Assembly (NCBI GenBank): GCA_017427945.1
Contig: JAFRRT010000024.1
Span: 1-64,000 of the forward strand
Source of the DNA: Muribaculaceae bacterium
GTDB taxonomy: Bacteria > Bacteroidota > Bacteroidia > Bacteroidales > Muribaculaceae
Direction: 5' to 3'
DNA: 64,000 bases
Made by a program: the position numbers and the translations under genes
The notes under the pieces: generated by a model
Databases searched by the model: none
Told to the model about the DNA's origin: nothing
What the model saw: only the letters and a program-made list of their open reading frames with translations
Shown here: positions 44,269-53,625 of the stretch, piece after piece
How the letters are laid out: each line of letters begins with the position of its first letter
Numbering within the stretch: the first letter of the stretch is position 1

Positions 44269-47200
44269 ATGAAAAAGATGATGAAATATATCGTCCGTAT
44301 AGCCGTGTCCGTTCTGGTAATGGCTTGCTTTACTTTTCCTGGTTATGCGCTGGACAAGAGTTTCTATGCCGATTCCAGCCGTCTTGCTACCGGTAAATGG
44401 GTGAAGGTGGCAGTCACCGAGAGTGGCATTTACCAAATTACAGCCGATGACATCCGCAGTTGGGGACTGGGCACTGACCTGTCACAGATCCATGTCTTCG
44501 GTTACGGTGGCGCGCCGTTGAGCGAGATAATGTCAGGCGACAATTATGCCGACGATCTGCCTCAAATGCCCATTGTAAGGACTGGTGACCGCATCCTGTT
44601 CTATGGACAGGGAAACCTCAAATGGACTGCGCTGGACAATGAATTTCAACAAGTGCAGGAACAGCATCCGTATGCCAAAGCAGGTACTTACCTGATTACC
44701 AACGACAGCCGTTACAGCGATGTTGAAATCAATAAGGCCACCAACGACGTAGCCGGAGATGTGGTGACCACTTACATCGAGCGCCTCTATCATGAACAGG
44801 ACATCATCAATCCTGGTGAGACCGGCAGGACTTTTCTCGGCGAAAGTTTTTTGACCAATAAGTCACAGACGTTCAAGTTCACGCTCGATGGACTCGTGAA
44901 TGGCAGCACTGTAAAAGTCTATACTGTATTTGCCGCACAAACGACAGGTGACTTCAGGAGTACTGTCAGCACAGCCTACAATAACACTCCGCTGACCGAC
45001 ACCGGCTCTGATATGATTGATCCCGTGTCGTCCCTGTCTCATGACCACTACTATTTATCTCGTTCATGGAAGCCTTTCAAACTTGAAGGCACCAATGAAC
45101 TCAACTACACTGTGAGCTTTAAGGGACAAGGTACAATTTATCTCGCGCGCCTTGACTTTATCACGGTGAACTATGAACGCAATCTGGCGTTGAAGAGTGG
45201 TAGCCTTGTGTTCGGCTTGAATAATGCAAGTACGGCCTCGATCTACCGAATTTCGAGTGCAGGTGCCTCTACCCGCGTATGGGACGTGACACAGCCTTTT
45301 GCTCCAGTGCAAATGAGTGTAAAGAGTGGCGACGGTACGGTGGAATTCACTCCAGGAATCAGTGGCAGAAGGGAGTTTGTGGCCTTTGACGAATCAGGGA
45401 CTTATCTCCACCCCGAGTCGTTGGGAGAGGTTTCCAATCAGAACATACATGGCGAGCCAACCCCCGACATGATTATCATTGCCCCGAGTGCCTATCTTGA
45501 GCAAGCAAGGCGTGTGGCAACCCTGCATGAGAAATTAGACAACTTCAGGGTTCTTGTTATCGACCATGAGAAAGTTTTCAATGAGTTCTCAAGTGGTACG
45601 CGAGATGCTATGGCCTACCGCCGCATGTGCAAGATGTTCTATGACCGTGGTAAAGACAATGAGGGACATGCCTTGGGCTATCTGTTGCTCATGGGTGCTG
45701 GCAGTTATGACAACCGCCTGATCGGCACCAGTGCCGATGCCTTGAAATATCCAAGCTTGCTCACGTGGCAGACCGTAAGAGGTGATATGGAGAATTATTC
45801 TATCACCACCGACGACTTCTTTGGTATACTTGGCGACGGCAGCGACATCTCCAATATGGGAATAATGAATATCTCGGTGGGACGTATGCCGGTCAAGAGC
45901 GTGTCCGATGCCCGTACGGCAGTCAACAAACTCGAGAAATACATGACCAAACCATCTTATGGGTCATGGAAGAATCAGTTGATGTTTGTAGCCGATGATG
46001 AAAACGATGGTGATCACATGACACAATCCAAGGACATGATTGCCGCTATTCGTCAAAATGGTGGTAACGATATGGTCGTTAACTATGTTTTCATCGATGC
46101 CTTCAATCATGTTAGCCAGGGTGGCGCACGCAATTATCCTGATGCCCGCAACAAGATGTTCACCACCCTCAACGAGGGTGTTCTATGGTGGAATTATATA
46201 GGACATGCCAGCACACAGAACTGGACCGGTGAGGGTTTGATGATGCGCTCTGATGTCGAGACAAATCTTTATTACCGTCATCTGCCGGTACTGTATGCCG
46301 CTACCTGTGAATTCATCCGTTTTGACGGTTCTGTTATATCAAGTGGCGAACGCATCTTCTTGAACGCCAATGGCGGTGCCATTGCAGTGGTGTGCCCTGC
46401 ACGATTGGCATTCATCGACTTGAATGGCCCATTCAGCGAGAGGGTGGGACGGTATGTGCTCTTGCCCGACGAGAATGGACGTCAGCGTCGCCTGGGTGAT
46501 ATCATCCGTACGGTGAAGAATGACCCAGGACCTTCGTCTAACAATCACAGGCGCTTCTTTGTCATGGGTGACCCTGCGATGAGGATAGCGTGGGCTCCTT
46601 ATTCGGTACAGGTCGAAACCATCAACGGAAAGCCAGTAGATAGCGAGGATATGCCTGTATTCAAAGCGAGGGAACAACTGGAGTTCAGCGGTAAGATTGT
46701 AGACCGTAACGGTGAATTGGCGACCAACTTTGACGGCAACGTCATCTCAACGCTTTTTGGCCCCGAGCAGTCAGTGACTACCCACGGCAATGGCAATGGT
46801 GTGCCTGTGACATATCTGGACCGCCCCAACCGCTTGGCAATTAATGTTGATACTGTTTCTAACGGCCGTTTCACGGTGCGTGTCATTATCCCCAGCGAGG
46901 TGAATAATGAGTATGATGATTTCAGCCCGTCACTTATCAACCTGTATGCCTATGACAGTCGCGATACCCTTGAGGCCAAAGGCTCTAACAGTTCCTTCTG
47001 TATTTACGGTTATGAAGATGATGCGGTGACTGATACCATTGGTCCTCGAATCATCACTCTTGGCCTCAACGACGAAATGTTTGTCGATGGCAGTGATGTC
47101 AACGAGTCGCCGTTGATGCTTGCTACTGTGAGCGACGAGAGCGGTGTGAACTTTTCTTCGGCTGGCATCGGTCACAGCATGACGTTGACCCTGGATGGCA

Positions 47201-47700
47201 ACAACAGCTATAATGACCTGGTAAGCTATTATACCCCGCAATTTGCCGATGTAGGCACGTTGGGCTCCATCAACTACCAGCTGAGAGACTTGACTCCTGG
47301 CCCGCACACGTTGCGTCTGCGCGTGTGGGATGTATATAACAACATGAGTGAGAAGACCATCTCTTTCAATGTTGTCAATGGCTTGGCGCCTGAGATTTCG
47401 GATGTCTATTGTGCCAATAATCCAGCCTCGGTAGAAACTTCTTTCTACGTGAAGCATAACCGTCCCGATGCCGTGGTAAGCGTGACCATCGAGGTCTATG
47501 ACCTCATGGGCCGCATGGTATGGAGCACCACACAGGCAGGTCGTAGCGATATGTATACCTCTGTTCCCATTACTTGGGATCTCAACGATGCGGCAGGCCG
47601 CCGTGTGCCCCGAGGCATATATGTCTATCGCGCCACGATTTCGACTGATGGCGTTAAGGAAGCCACTAAGGCCAAAAAACTCGCTGTAACAGGGGAATAA
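44269..47700 (+). CDS. porU: PorU-like C25 family cysteine protease / T9SS sortase
   Basis: 1143 residues. After the signal peptide (VRIAVSVLVMACFTFPGYA) comes the PorU-type start (SSRLATGKWVKVAVTESGIY) and beta domains. The C25 catalytic domain follows, with MIIIAPSAYLEQARRVATLH, the catalytic His646 in YIGHAST and Cys680 in AATCEF. The C-terminal third has Ig-like domains and a FlgD-like end (ITWDLNDAAGRRVPRGIYVY). PorU cleaves the sorting domain of type IX cargo and attaches it to the surface. A second PorU-like gene lies at 49237, so which of the two is the true sortase is uncertain. Confidence 0.78.
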   Translation: MKKMMKYIVRIAVSVLVMACFTFPGYALDKSFYADSSRLATGKWVKVAVTESGIYQITADDIRSWGLGTDLSQIHVFGYGGAPLSEIMSGDNYADDLPQMPIVRTGDRILFYGQGNLKWTALDNEFQQVQEQHPYAKAGTYLITNDSRYSDVEINKATNDVAGDVVTTYIERLYHEQDIINPGETGRTFLGESFLTNKSQTFKFTLDGLVNGSTVKVYTVFAAQTTGDFRSTVSTAYNNTPLTDTGSDMIDPVSSLSHDHYYLSRSWKPFKLEGTNELNYTVSFKGQGTIYLARLDFITVNYERNLALKSGSLVFGLNNASTASIYRISSAGASTRVWDVTQPFAPVQMSVKSGDGTVEFTPGISGRREFVAFDESGTYLHPESLGEVSNQNIHGEPTPDMIIIAPSAYLEQARRVATLHEKLDNFRVLVIDHEKVFNEFSSGTRDAMAYRRMCKMFYDRGKDNEGHALGYLLLMGAGSYDNRLIGTSADALKYPSLLTWQTVRGDMENYSITTDDFFGILGDGSDISNMGIMNISVGRMPVKSVSDARTAVNKLEKYMTKPSYGSWKNQLMFVADDENDGDHMTQSKDMIAAIRQNGGNDMVVNYVFIDAFNHVSQGGARNYPDARNKMFTTLNEGVLWWNYIGHASTQNWTGEGLMMRSDVETNLYYRHLPVLYAATCEFIRFDGSVISSGERIFLNANGGAIAVVCPARLAFIDLNGPFSERVGRYVLLPDENGRQRRLGDIIRTVKNDPGPSSNNHRRFFVMGDPAMRIAWAPYSVQVETINGKPVDSEDMPVFKAREQLEFSGKIVDRNGELATNFDGNVISTLFGPEQSVTTHGNGNGVPVTYLDRPNRLAINVDTVSNGRFTVRVIIPSEVNNEYDDFSPSLINLYAYDSRDTLEAKGSNSSFCIYGYEDDAVTDTIGPRIITLGLNDEMFVDGSDVNESPLMLATVSDESGVNFSSAGIGHSMTLTLDGNNSYNDLVSYYTPQFADVGTLGSINYQLRDLTPGPHTLRLRVWDVYNNMSEKTISFNVVNGLAPEISDVYCANNPASVETSFYVKHNRPDAVVSVTIEVYDLMGRMVWSTTQAGRSDMYTSVPITWDLNDAAGRRVPRGIYVYRATISTDGVKEATKAKKLAVTGE

Positions 47701-47722
47701 TCCTTTTGATGATAGTGCTTTC

Positions 47723-47770
47723 CATTGCCCATTGTTGTGTTTGTTGCATAACAAAGGGCAATGTGGTTTT
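47723..47770 (+). terminator. Possible terminator after the first PorU-like gene
   Basis: CATTGCCC (47723-47730) pairs with GGGCAATG (47757-47764), followed by TGGTTTTG. The loop contains the palindrome TTTGTTGCATAACAAA. Confidence 0.5.
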
Positions 47771-47867
47771 GACGTGTCATTTTGGACAAATGGTTTCAGA
47801 ACAGACCGCTAAGGCATAACAAAAGTTAAAAAATCCCCCATTTTTTATAAAATAGCCTCTATATTGC

Positions 47868-47896
47868 TTGACGTTCAAAAAATTGAGGTAAATTTG
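47868..47896 (+). promoter_or_regulatory. rex promoter
   Basis: TTG (47868-47870), an 18-nt spacer and TAAATTTG (47889-47896) make a good Bacteroidetes -33/-7 pair. It ends 24 nt before the ATG at 47921 and rules out the upstream in-frame ATG at 47864. Confidence 0.62.
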
Positions 47897-47920
47897 TCGG
47901 TTAATTGCATCTTCAACAAT

Positions 47921-48586
47921 ATGAGTGAGGCTAAAAAAAGCGAGAGCAGGGCAATCCTGCCCGAACCCAGCATCAGGCGGTTACCGTGGTATCTGTCTTA
48001 TGCTCGCAGACTCGACAACCTGAATGTCGAGTATGTGTCGTCCACTCAAATATCCAAGGAGCTGAATGTGCGCTCGTCACAGATTGCCAAGGACTTATCG
48101 TTCCTGAACATCCGTGGCAAGACGCGCATCGGTTATGAGGTTCATAGTCTGGTGACGGAACTTGAGGAATTCCTCGGGTTCAACCGTCATCACGATGCGG
48201 TGGTCATTGGTACCGGTAGCTTGGGTACAGCTTTGATGCAGGACCATGGTCTGGAATACTACGGACTGAACATCGTTGCGGGCTTTGATGTCCGCAGCGA
48301 GGTGATAGGTAAGCGTCTTGGAGGCTTGCCCGTCCACGACATTAAGGACCTTCCTGCATGGCAGCGGGAACATGGTGTGTCGATTGCTATCCTGACCGTT
48401 CCTGTTGATCATGCCCAAGAGGCTGCCGACCTGGCGATTGCCAGTGGTGTGCCTGCTTTGTGGAACTTCACGCCATGCCGCATCAAGGCGCCTAACGATG
48501 TGGTGATTACCAACACATCGATTTATGCCCACTTGGCCATCATTTATAACAAGATGCATACGCTCATTGACAATAAGCAAGGATAA
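47921..48586 (+). CDS. rex: Redox-sensing transcriptional repressor Rex
   Basis: About 221 residues from the ATG at 47921 (MSEAKKSESR). The N-terminal winged helix has RLPWYLSYARRLDNLNVEYV followed by SSTQISKELNVRSSQIAKDLS. The Rossmann domain has VVIGTGSLGTALMQ and the AGFDVRSEVIGKRLGGLPVH segment, and closes with IYAHLAIIYNKM. Rex represses fermentative and respiratory genes and is released by a high NADH/NAD ratio. The gene has its own promoter, so it is not part of the PorU transcript. Confidence 0.95.
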   Translation: MSEAKKSESRAILPEPSIRRLPWYLSYARRLDNLNVEYVSSTQISKELNVRSSQIAKDLSFLNIRGKTRIGYEVHSLVTELEEFLGFNRHHDAVVIGTGSLGTALMQDHGLEYYGLNIVAGFDVRSEVIGKRLGGLPVHDIKDLPAWQREHGVSIAILTVPVDHAQEAADLAIASGVPALWNFTPCRIKAPNDVVITNTSIYAHLAIIYNKMHTLIDNKQG

Positions 48587-48616
48587 TACCTGATCCTGAT
48601 AGCGGTTACAGAAGAA

Positions 48617-49192
48617 ATGAAAGTTATCGGCTTCACTGGGAATTATGGCATTGGCAAAAGCGCCCTGCAGTGTTATCTCATGGCCGACTCATCAATCCTG
48701 TATTCGGGAAGACCTTTCTTTCTGCCTGACTTTGCACAGCGTTTTGTGGCAACGCCCACAATCATCGTGCGTATGGGTCGCCTTGGCAAGTGCATCGCAC
48801 CCAAGTTCGCTCATCGTTATTGGGATGCGTTCACCGCAGGCTTCACCGTGCAGGCTCTCCAGAGTGACAACGTGAGTCTGACGGCACTCGACAGGGCTTT
48901 TGACGGAGCCGCTATCGTAGGAGAGTGGGTTTCGGTATCCGACGTTGACAACGCTTGTGATACCGTGGCTGAAGTGATGTTGGACGGAAACGTCCTGTCA
49001 CAATGCCGCCTTGCCGACATGAAGTCTTCACTTGATGACCTGCTGGCTGCCGTGAGCACGCGATGCAGCATCAAGATGGGTGACATGATATTTACCGGCG
49101 ACACTGCCGTTGGCACTGTCCTCAAACCCGGTAACCGCTTGACTGCCTCCATCGGCGGCAGACAAGTCCTTGACGTTAAAGTAAGATTGTAA
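48617..49192 (+). CDS. Degenerate fumarylacetoacetate-hydrolase-like protein
   Basis: 191 residues, slightly shorter than Bacteroidetes FAH-family proteins (about 200-205). PFFLPDF, RLGKCIAPKFAHRYWDAFTA, GFTVQAL, and the C-terminal MGDMIFTGDTAVGTVLKPGN match the family order. The acidic metal-ligand segment expected after PFFLPDF (usually HYE.E..) reads RFVATPTIIVRM here, so the acidic ligands seem to be lost. The N-terminus carries a GNYGIGKSA stretch that looks like a P-loop but probably is not one. It may be a pseudoenzyme. It is 30 nt after rex. Confidence 0.65.
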   Translation: MKVIGFTGNYGIGKSALQCYLMADSSILYSGRPFFLPDFAQRFVATPTIIVRMGRLGKCIAPKFAHRYWDAFTAGFTVQALQSDNVSLTALDRAFDGAAIVGEWVSVSDVDNACDTVAEVMLDGNVLSQCRLADMKSSLDDLLAAVSTRCSIKMGDMIFTGDTAVGTVLKPGNRLTASIGGRQVLDVKVRL

Positions 49193-49236
49193 GAGATAAT
49201 GAAACAAGTTTGATATAAACTAAATGATTCATAGAT

Positions 49237-52200
49237 ATGTTTAAACTGAGTAAAATTCAACTTGCATGTACCGCATTCCTGGCGATATTCTGCGCCAGCT
49301 ATGCCAGCGCGTTCAGTTCAACGTCTTATGCGACTTCATCAAAGCTTGCTACAGGCAAGTGGGTGAAGATCTCAATACCCGAGGATGGTATGTACGAGAT
49401 CACCTATAACGAGCTTCGTAGCATGGGTTTCAACAACCCTGCTCAGGTGAAGGTGTATGGCTGTGGCGGACACCGCATCAACGAGGTGCTTGACGGCTCG
49501 GCCCCCAATGACCTTGTTGCTGTCCCCATCCTGCGTGCAAACAATAAAATCTGCTTCTATGGTAATGGCCCTGTGGCATTCTCCATCAGCAATTTTAACA
49601 CGATGCCGCATTTCACGCGCAACTTTAACTCCTTCTCTCAGGTGGGATGCTATTTCCTTACCGAGGAAAGCGGGGCGGATACCACCCCTGCCAACAAACC
49701 CACGGTAACCGTCTATCAGTATGTAAATACACCCACCAGCCTTAATTATGTCATTCACGAGAATGAGTTGGCCACCATCAGCCGTTCGGGTAAGGACATG
49801 CTGGGTGAGCAGTTCTCTAATGGTGAGTTGTTTATTGATTGCACTCTCCCTGGACTTGCAGACAGTACAATCGTGGTGCAGACTTCAATTGCCGCAGCTG
49901 TCAGTAAGTTGAGTTATGCCAATGCCGTTATTCATAGTGGTGGCGCATCTGACAGTACGGTATATCCTGTCAACTCATCACGCATCTATGCGCCAAGTTC
50001 CGCAGTATATTATAACAGCGCTTCTCCCTATGGCGAGGTGAAGTTGACTCATCCGACTGAGCAAATACAGTTTGAGCCGATGCTCACTTTCTCAACGACC
50101 ACCGATTTGGAAATCACGATGTCTCGCCTGGACTACTTCATCTTGACCTACAAGCAGCAGAATATCATCCGTCCTAGTGCCGACAATCAGCTTCTTATGG
50201 GATATGCAATGACCAGCGGTACCGAGCGTTTCCAGCTGCCTAACGCTTCAAGCAACACTGTGGTATGGAGCATCGATAATAGCAATGCTCCCAAAGTGGT
50301 AACGACCAAGTCCTATAGCGATGAAAGTGGCGAAGGCCTTTGCTTCTTTGCTTCAGGTACCAGCATGTCGTTGTATGTCGCATTCGATCCGACCAAGACC
50401 TTGAAGAAAATCATCAAATTTGAAGACGTTCCCAACCAGAACCTTCATGCCATGCCTATTCCTGACATGCTCATTATCACATGCAAGGACTTTATGGAGC
50501 AGGCTCAGCGTCTTGCCGATATGCATGCTGCTATTGACGGCATCGATGTCGCAGTGGTTGACCATGAGCAGATTTTCAATGAGTTCTCGAGCGGTACCCG
50601 CGATGGTATGGCCTATCGCATGATGTGTAAGATGTTCTATGATCGTGATACCGATCACAACAAGTTCAAGAATCTCCTCATCTTTGGACCAGGTTCGTTC
50701 GACAACCGTGAACTCTTGGGTGAGCATCCCAAAAATCTGCTTACCTACCAGAGTGATAACAGTAACTATCAGGACTTCTCTTACACCACCGATGACTTCT
50801 ATGGATTCCTTGATGACCAATCAGGTTCTAACATCGCTAACGAAAAGCTGAGAATCGGTGTCGGTCGCATTACCTGCGCTGATGCTGATGAGGCTAAGAG
50901 CGATGTGGATAAAATCATAGAGTATTACACCAATCCCGACTATGGTGTATGGCGTAACAATACTCTGGTATTCTCAGATGGACATGATGATCACAAGTAC
51001 TTGTTCCAGGGTGACCGTTTCAAGGGAATGATTGACAATGAACTTTCGACTGGAATGCATGTCAATACGGTTCACAATACCATGTATCCCCGTTCGACTA
51101 CCGAGACGGCCTATGACGTGTCACGCAGGACTGCTACAGTTGCCAAGCAGCAATTGGGTGATTTCTTTAAGGACGGTATGTATTTTGGTACCTATGTGGG
51201 TCACGCAGGTCCTTTTGTGTTCACCAAGACCAATAACATGTGGAATATTTCAGATGTGGCAAGCAACTCCTACCCTCATCTGCCCATTATGACCACTGCT
51301 TGCTGTGATGTGGCACACTATGACAATGATACCCGTGGTATTGCTGAGTATATGTTCCACAAGCCTGATGGTGGTGCTATAGCCTTGTTTACCACTTCAC
51401 GAATGGTGTATGCCGATTACAATTATCAGTTGAACAAATATTTCATCAATGAGCTGTTCAGTTATCACAAGAACGGTGTTATGCCCACTCTTGGTGAAGC
51501 TTATATGAGAGCAAAACACGGCTTCACGGTTTCCAATATGAACAAACTGTCGTTCTTCCTGTTGGGAGACCCTGCCATGAAGTTCAATTATCCCATTTCG
51601 CGCTTCAATGTCACCATGGTGAATGGTACCAATGTGACCGACTCAGCCGCTATGGCTACTATCTCACCGTTGTCACAATTCGAAATCAAAGCCCAGGTGG
51701 TTGATGCCGATGGTAATCTCGACAGGAGCTTCAATGGAGATGCTACCGTGACGTTGTATGACAAAGAAGAGTTCTTCGCAACAGTCACTGGTTCAGATAA
51801 TAACATGACGGTTGACCGTGATGTCTATTTCAACCGTGCCAAACTGACCGAACTTACAGGCCGCGTGACCAATGGTGTGTTCACAGGCACGATGATTGCT
51901 CCTAAATCGGTTCTGGCAAAGAATGAGACGGTCTTGCTTCGCGTTTATGCTCACAAGGATAATACCGACTATATGGTGAACGGTTCGACCCAGCAGGTAA
52001 CCATGCTTCCCTTTGATGAAACTCAGGCCATTACTGACAACATAGCTCCTGTAGTTACCTCAATGTATATCAATGACGAGGCATCCTTCAATAACGGTGC
52101 TGCTGTTGGCTCTTCGGCGATGCTCTATATCACAGCAACCGACGATCAGGCAATCAGTGTCCAGTCCAACTCTATTGAGTATGGTATGTCGCTCATTCTT

Positions 52201-52692
52201 GACAACGGAAAAGTCTCTTACGGCGATGTAATGAGCTATGCAACCTTGTCCGATGGTACCAAGGTGGTCAACATCGAGTATCCCTTGAGCAACCTTGCAA
52301 ATGGCTTGCACACGTTGGCCTATACCGTCTTTGACGTTGTGGGTAACTGCACCACTCGCACCATCTCCTTCATCGTCGGTGAAGGCGGTAATGTTTCGCT
52401 TATTGCCGATAAGCTGCCCGCATTCAAGGGACAGGAAGTGAACTTCGACATCGATTCTGACTTGGCTCGCACTCCCGAGGTGATTGTACGCGTGACCGAT
52501 GCTACTGGCAATCTGGTATGGATGACAACAACCAGCAACTTCCCTGTTGCATGGGATTTGAAGGACATGAATGGCAACGCAGTTCCTGCTGGCCTCTACC
52601 GCTACTTCGGTACCTATAATGATGGCACCAATTATGGTGGAACGCCCATCAACAAGCTCATCGTGCTCGATGCCTTGAAGACGGCGAACTGA
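49237..52692 (+). CDS. Second PorU-like C25 family cysteine protease
   Basis: 1151 residues, the same architecture as the protein at 44269. The start SSKLATGKWVKISIPEDGMY aligns with the first, and the C25 core has MLIITCKDFMEQAQRLADMH, FNEFSSGTRDGMAYRMMCKM, His656 in VGHAG and a Cys pair 689/690 in TACCDV. The Cys at 690 aligns with Cys680 of the first copy. The His-to-Cys spacing (34 residues) is the same in both. It ends in a FlgD-like domain (VAWDLKDMNGNAVPAGLYRY). It may be a second sortase or a surface protease. A strong terminator follows. Confidence 0.8.
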   Translation: MFKLSKIQLACTAFLAIFCASYASAFSSTSYATSSKLATGKWVKISIPEDGMYEITYNELRSMGFNNPAQVKVYGCGGHRINEVLDGSAPNDLVAVPILRANNKICFYGNGPVAFSISNFNTMPHFTRNFNSFSQVGCYFLTEESGADTTPANKPTVTVYQYVNTPTSLNYVIHENELATISRSGKDMLGEQFSNGELFIDCTLPGLADSTIVVQTSIAAAVSKLSYANAVIHSGGASDSTVYPVNSSRIYAPSSAVYYNSASPYGEVKLTHPTEQIQFEPMLTFSTTTDLEITMSRLDYFILTYKQQNIIRPSADNQLLMGYAMTSGTERFQLPNASSNTVVWSIDNSNAPKVVTTKSYSDESGEGLCFFASGTSMSLYVAFDPTKTLKKIIKFEDVPNQNLHAMPIPDMLIITCKDFMEQAQRLADMHAAIDGIDVAVVDHEQIFNEFSSGTRDGMAYRMMCKMFYDRDTDHNKFKNLLIFGPGSFDNRELLGEHPKNLLTYQSDNSNYQDFSYTTDDFYGFLDDQSGSNIANEKLRIGVGRITCADADEAKSDVDKIIEYYTNPDYGVWRNNTLVFSDGHDDHKYLFQGDRFKGMIDNELSTGMHVNTVHNTMYPRSTTETAYDVSRRTATVAKQQLGDFFKDGMYFGTYVGHAGPFVFTKTNNMWNISDVASNSYPHLPIMTTACCDVAHYDNDTRGIAEYMFHKPDGGAIALFTTSRMVYADYNYQLNKYFINELFSYHKNGVMPTLGEAYMRAKHGFTVSNMNKLSFFLLGDPAMKFNYPISRFNVTMVNGTNVTDSAAMATISPLSQFEIKAQVVDADGNLDRSFNGDATVTLYDKEEFFATVTGSDNNMTVDRDVYFNRAKLTELTGRVTNGVFTGTMIAPKSVLAKNETVLLRVYAHKDNTDYMVNGSTQQVTMLPFDETQAITDNIAPVVTSMYINDEASFNNGAAVGSSAMLYITATDDQAISVQSNSIEYGMSLILDNGKVSYGDVMSYATLSDGTKVVNIEYPLSNLANGLHTLAYTVFDVVGNCTTRTISFIVGEGGNVSLIADKLPAFKGQEVNFDIDSDLARTPEVIVRVTDATGNLVWMTTTSNFPVAWDLKDMNGNAVPAGLYRYFGTYNDGTNYGGTPINKLIVLDALKTAN

Positions 52693-52727
52693 TGACAATG
52701 CCTTGACATCAAGGCTTTATGATAACG

Positions 52728-52770
52728 CTTCGCGCGGGAAATCCAAACAGGATTCTCGCGCGAAGTTTTT
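52728..52770 (+). terminator. Terminator after the second PorU-like gene
   Basis: CTTCGCGCGGGAA (52728-52740) pairs with TTCTCGCGCGAAG (52753-52765) at 12 of 13 positions, followed by TTTTTG. Confidence 0.87.
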
Positions 52771-52784
52771 GTTAGTGGGGTATA

Positions 52785-52827
52785 AAAAGATATTGCGGCT
52801 GCATCACAACCGTGGTGCAACCGCAAT
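52785..52827 (-). terminator. Terminator of the ferredoxin gene
   Basis: On the minus strand ATTGCGG (52827-52821) pairs with CCGCAAT (52798-52792) with further internal pairing, followed by ATCTTTTTAT. It faces the convergent PorU-like gene terminator. Confidence 0.65.
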
Positions 52828-52851
52828 TCAGTTTTCTGTTTTCTTTGACGA

Positions 52852-53022
52852 TTATTCGCCGGGGGCAATTGCTCCAGTGGGGCAAGCGTCGGCGCAGGTG
52901 CCGCAATCCAGGCAGGTATCGGGATCAATCGTGTAGATGTCGCCCTCGTGGATTGCCTCGGCGGGACATACTGACTGGCAGGTACCACATGCCACGCAGC
53001 TATCAGAAATTACATAAGCCAT
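52852..53022 (-). CDS. 2x[4Fe-4S] ferredoxin
   Basis: 56 residues on the minus strand: MAYVISDSCVACGTCQSVCP at the N-terminus, then a second cluster motif CLDCGTCADACPTGAI. Both are complete CxxCxxCxxxCP motifs, as in clostridial-type bacterial ferredoxins. It is a small cytosolic electron carrier for low-potential redox enzymes. It has its own promoter element (TATTTTTG, 53083-53076) and terminator, so it is monocistronic. Confidence 0.95.
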   Translation of the reverse strand: MAYVISDSCVACGTCQSVCPAEAIHEGDIYTIDPDTCLDCGTCADACPTGAIAPGE

Positions 53023-53075
53023 AATTGTGAATGTTAAGTGAATTTGTTAATAATGTAATTAAGTAAACAGTGCGG

Positions 53076-53083
53076 CAAAAATA
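53076..53083 (-). promoter_or_regulatory. Putative -7 element of the ferredoxin gene
   Basis: The minus strand reads TATTTTTG followed by CCGC, a perfect TAnnTTTG match about 54 nt upstream of the ATG. Confidence 0.55.
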
Positions 53084-53178
53084 GTGCTTTTATTTGAATT
53101 GGTAGCATTTTTTGCCTTTTTTTCTTTCTCACAAGTTGATTTTTTGTTTTTGATAATCGCCTTTTCGTGATTTTTTTG

Positions 53179-53186
53179 TACCTTTG
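53179..53186 (+). promoter_or_regulatory. Putative -7 element of the SUI1 gene
   Basis: TACCTTTG matches TAnnTTTG, 52 nt before the ATG at 53239. It lies in the divergent region with the ferredoxin gene. Confidence 0.5.
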
Positions 53187-53238
53187 ATGTAAGATAGGCC
53201 GAAAGGTTTAATACTATTTTTGGAATTTCGAGAAAAAT

Positions 53239-53604
53239 ATGAATCCTATTGATTGGAAAGATGCACTGGGAAAGGCTTTCAACGTGCCCGTTCCCGAGAA
53301 TAATGATGAATTGACCGACGTTAATGATGGTTCCGCGCCCGCTGGAGATGCTATGCAGCAGCAGGGTGGGGCGCAACTCGACATATTGCTTGAACGCAAA
53401 GGACGCGCCGGCAAGCAGGCGACGATTGTCACCGGTTTTAATTGTGATGAAACAGCCCTCAAGCAGGTTGCATCGCAGCTCAAGAGGGCGTTGGGAGTAG
53501 GAGGTAGTGCCCGTGGTGGAGAAATCTTGATACAGGGCGACTTCCGTCAGCGTGTGCTCGACGAGCTCAAGAACATGGGCTTCAAAAAGGTGCGCATCAT
53601 TTAA
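53239..53604 (+). CDS. SUI1/YciH-family translation factor
   Basis: 121 residues. A variable N-terminus of about 45 residues precedes the eIF1/SUI1 domain: LDILLERKGRAGKQATIVTG, then LGVGGSARGGEILIQGDFRQ and the ending FKKVRII. Bacterial SUI1-like proteins bind the 30S subunit and are thought to affect start-codon fidelity or stress translation. It lies 21 nt before the helicase-nuclease gene, so the two may be cotranscribed. Confidence 0.9.
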   Translation: MNPIDWKDALGKAFNVPVPENNDELTDVNDGSAPAGDAMQQQGGAQLDILLERKGRAGKQATIVTGFNCDETALKQVASQLKRALGVGGSARGGEILIQGDFRQRVLDELKNMGFKKVRII

Positions 53605-53625
53605 CGACAGTTCATTAACTTTCCC

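Noticed and set aside
48617-48680. P-loop-like GNYGIGKSA at the N-terminus of the FAH-like protein.
   Set aside because: The rest of the protein follows the FAH pattern and has no other ATPase motifs, so a nucleotide-binding role is unlikely.
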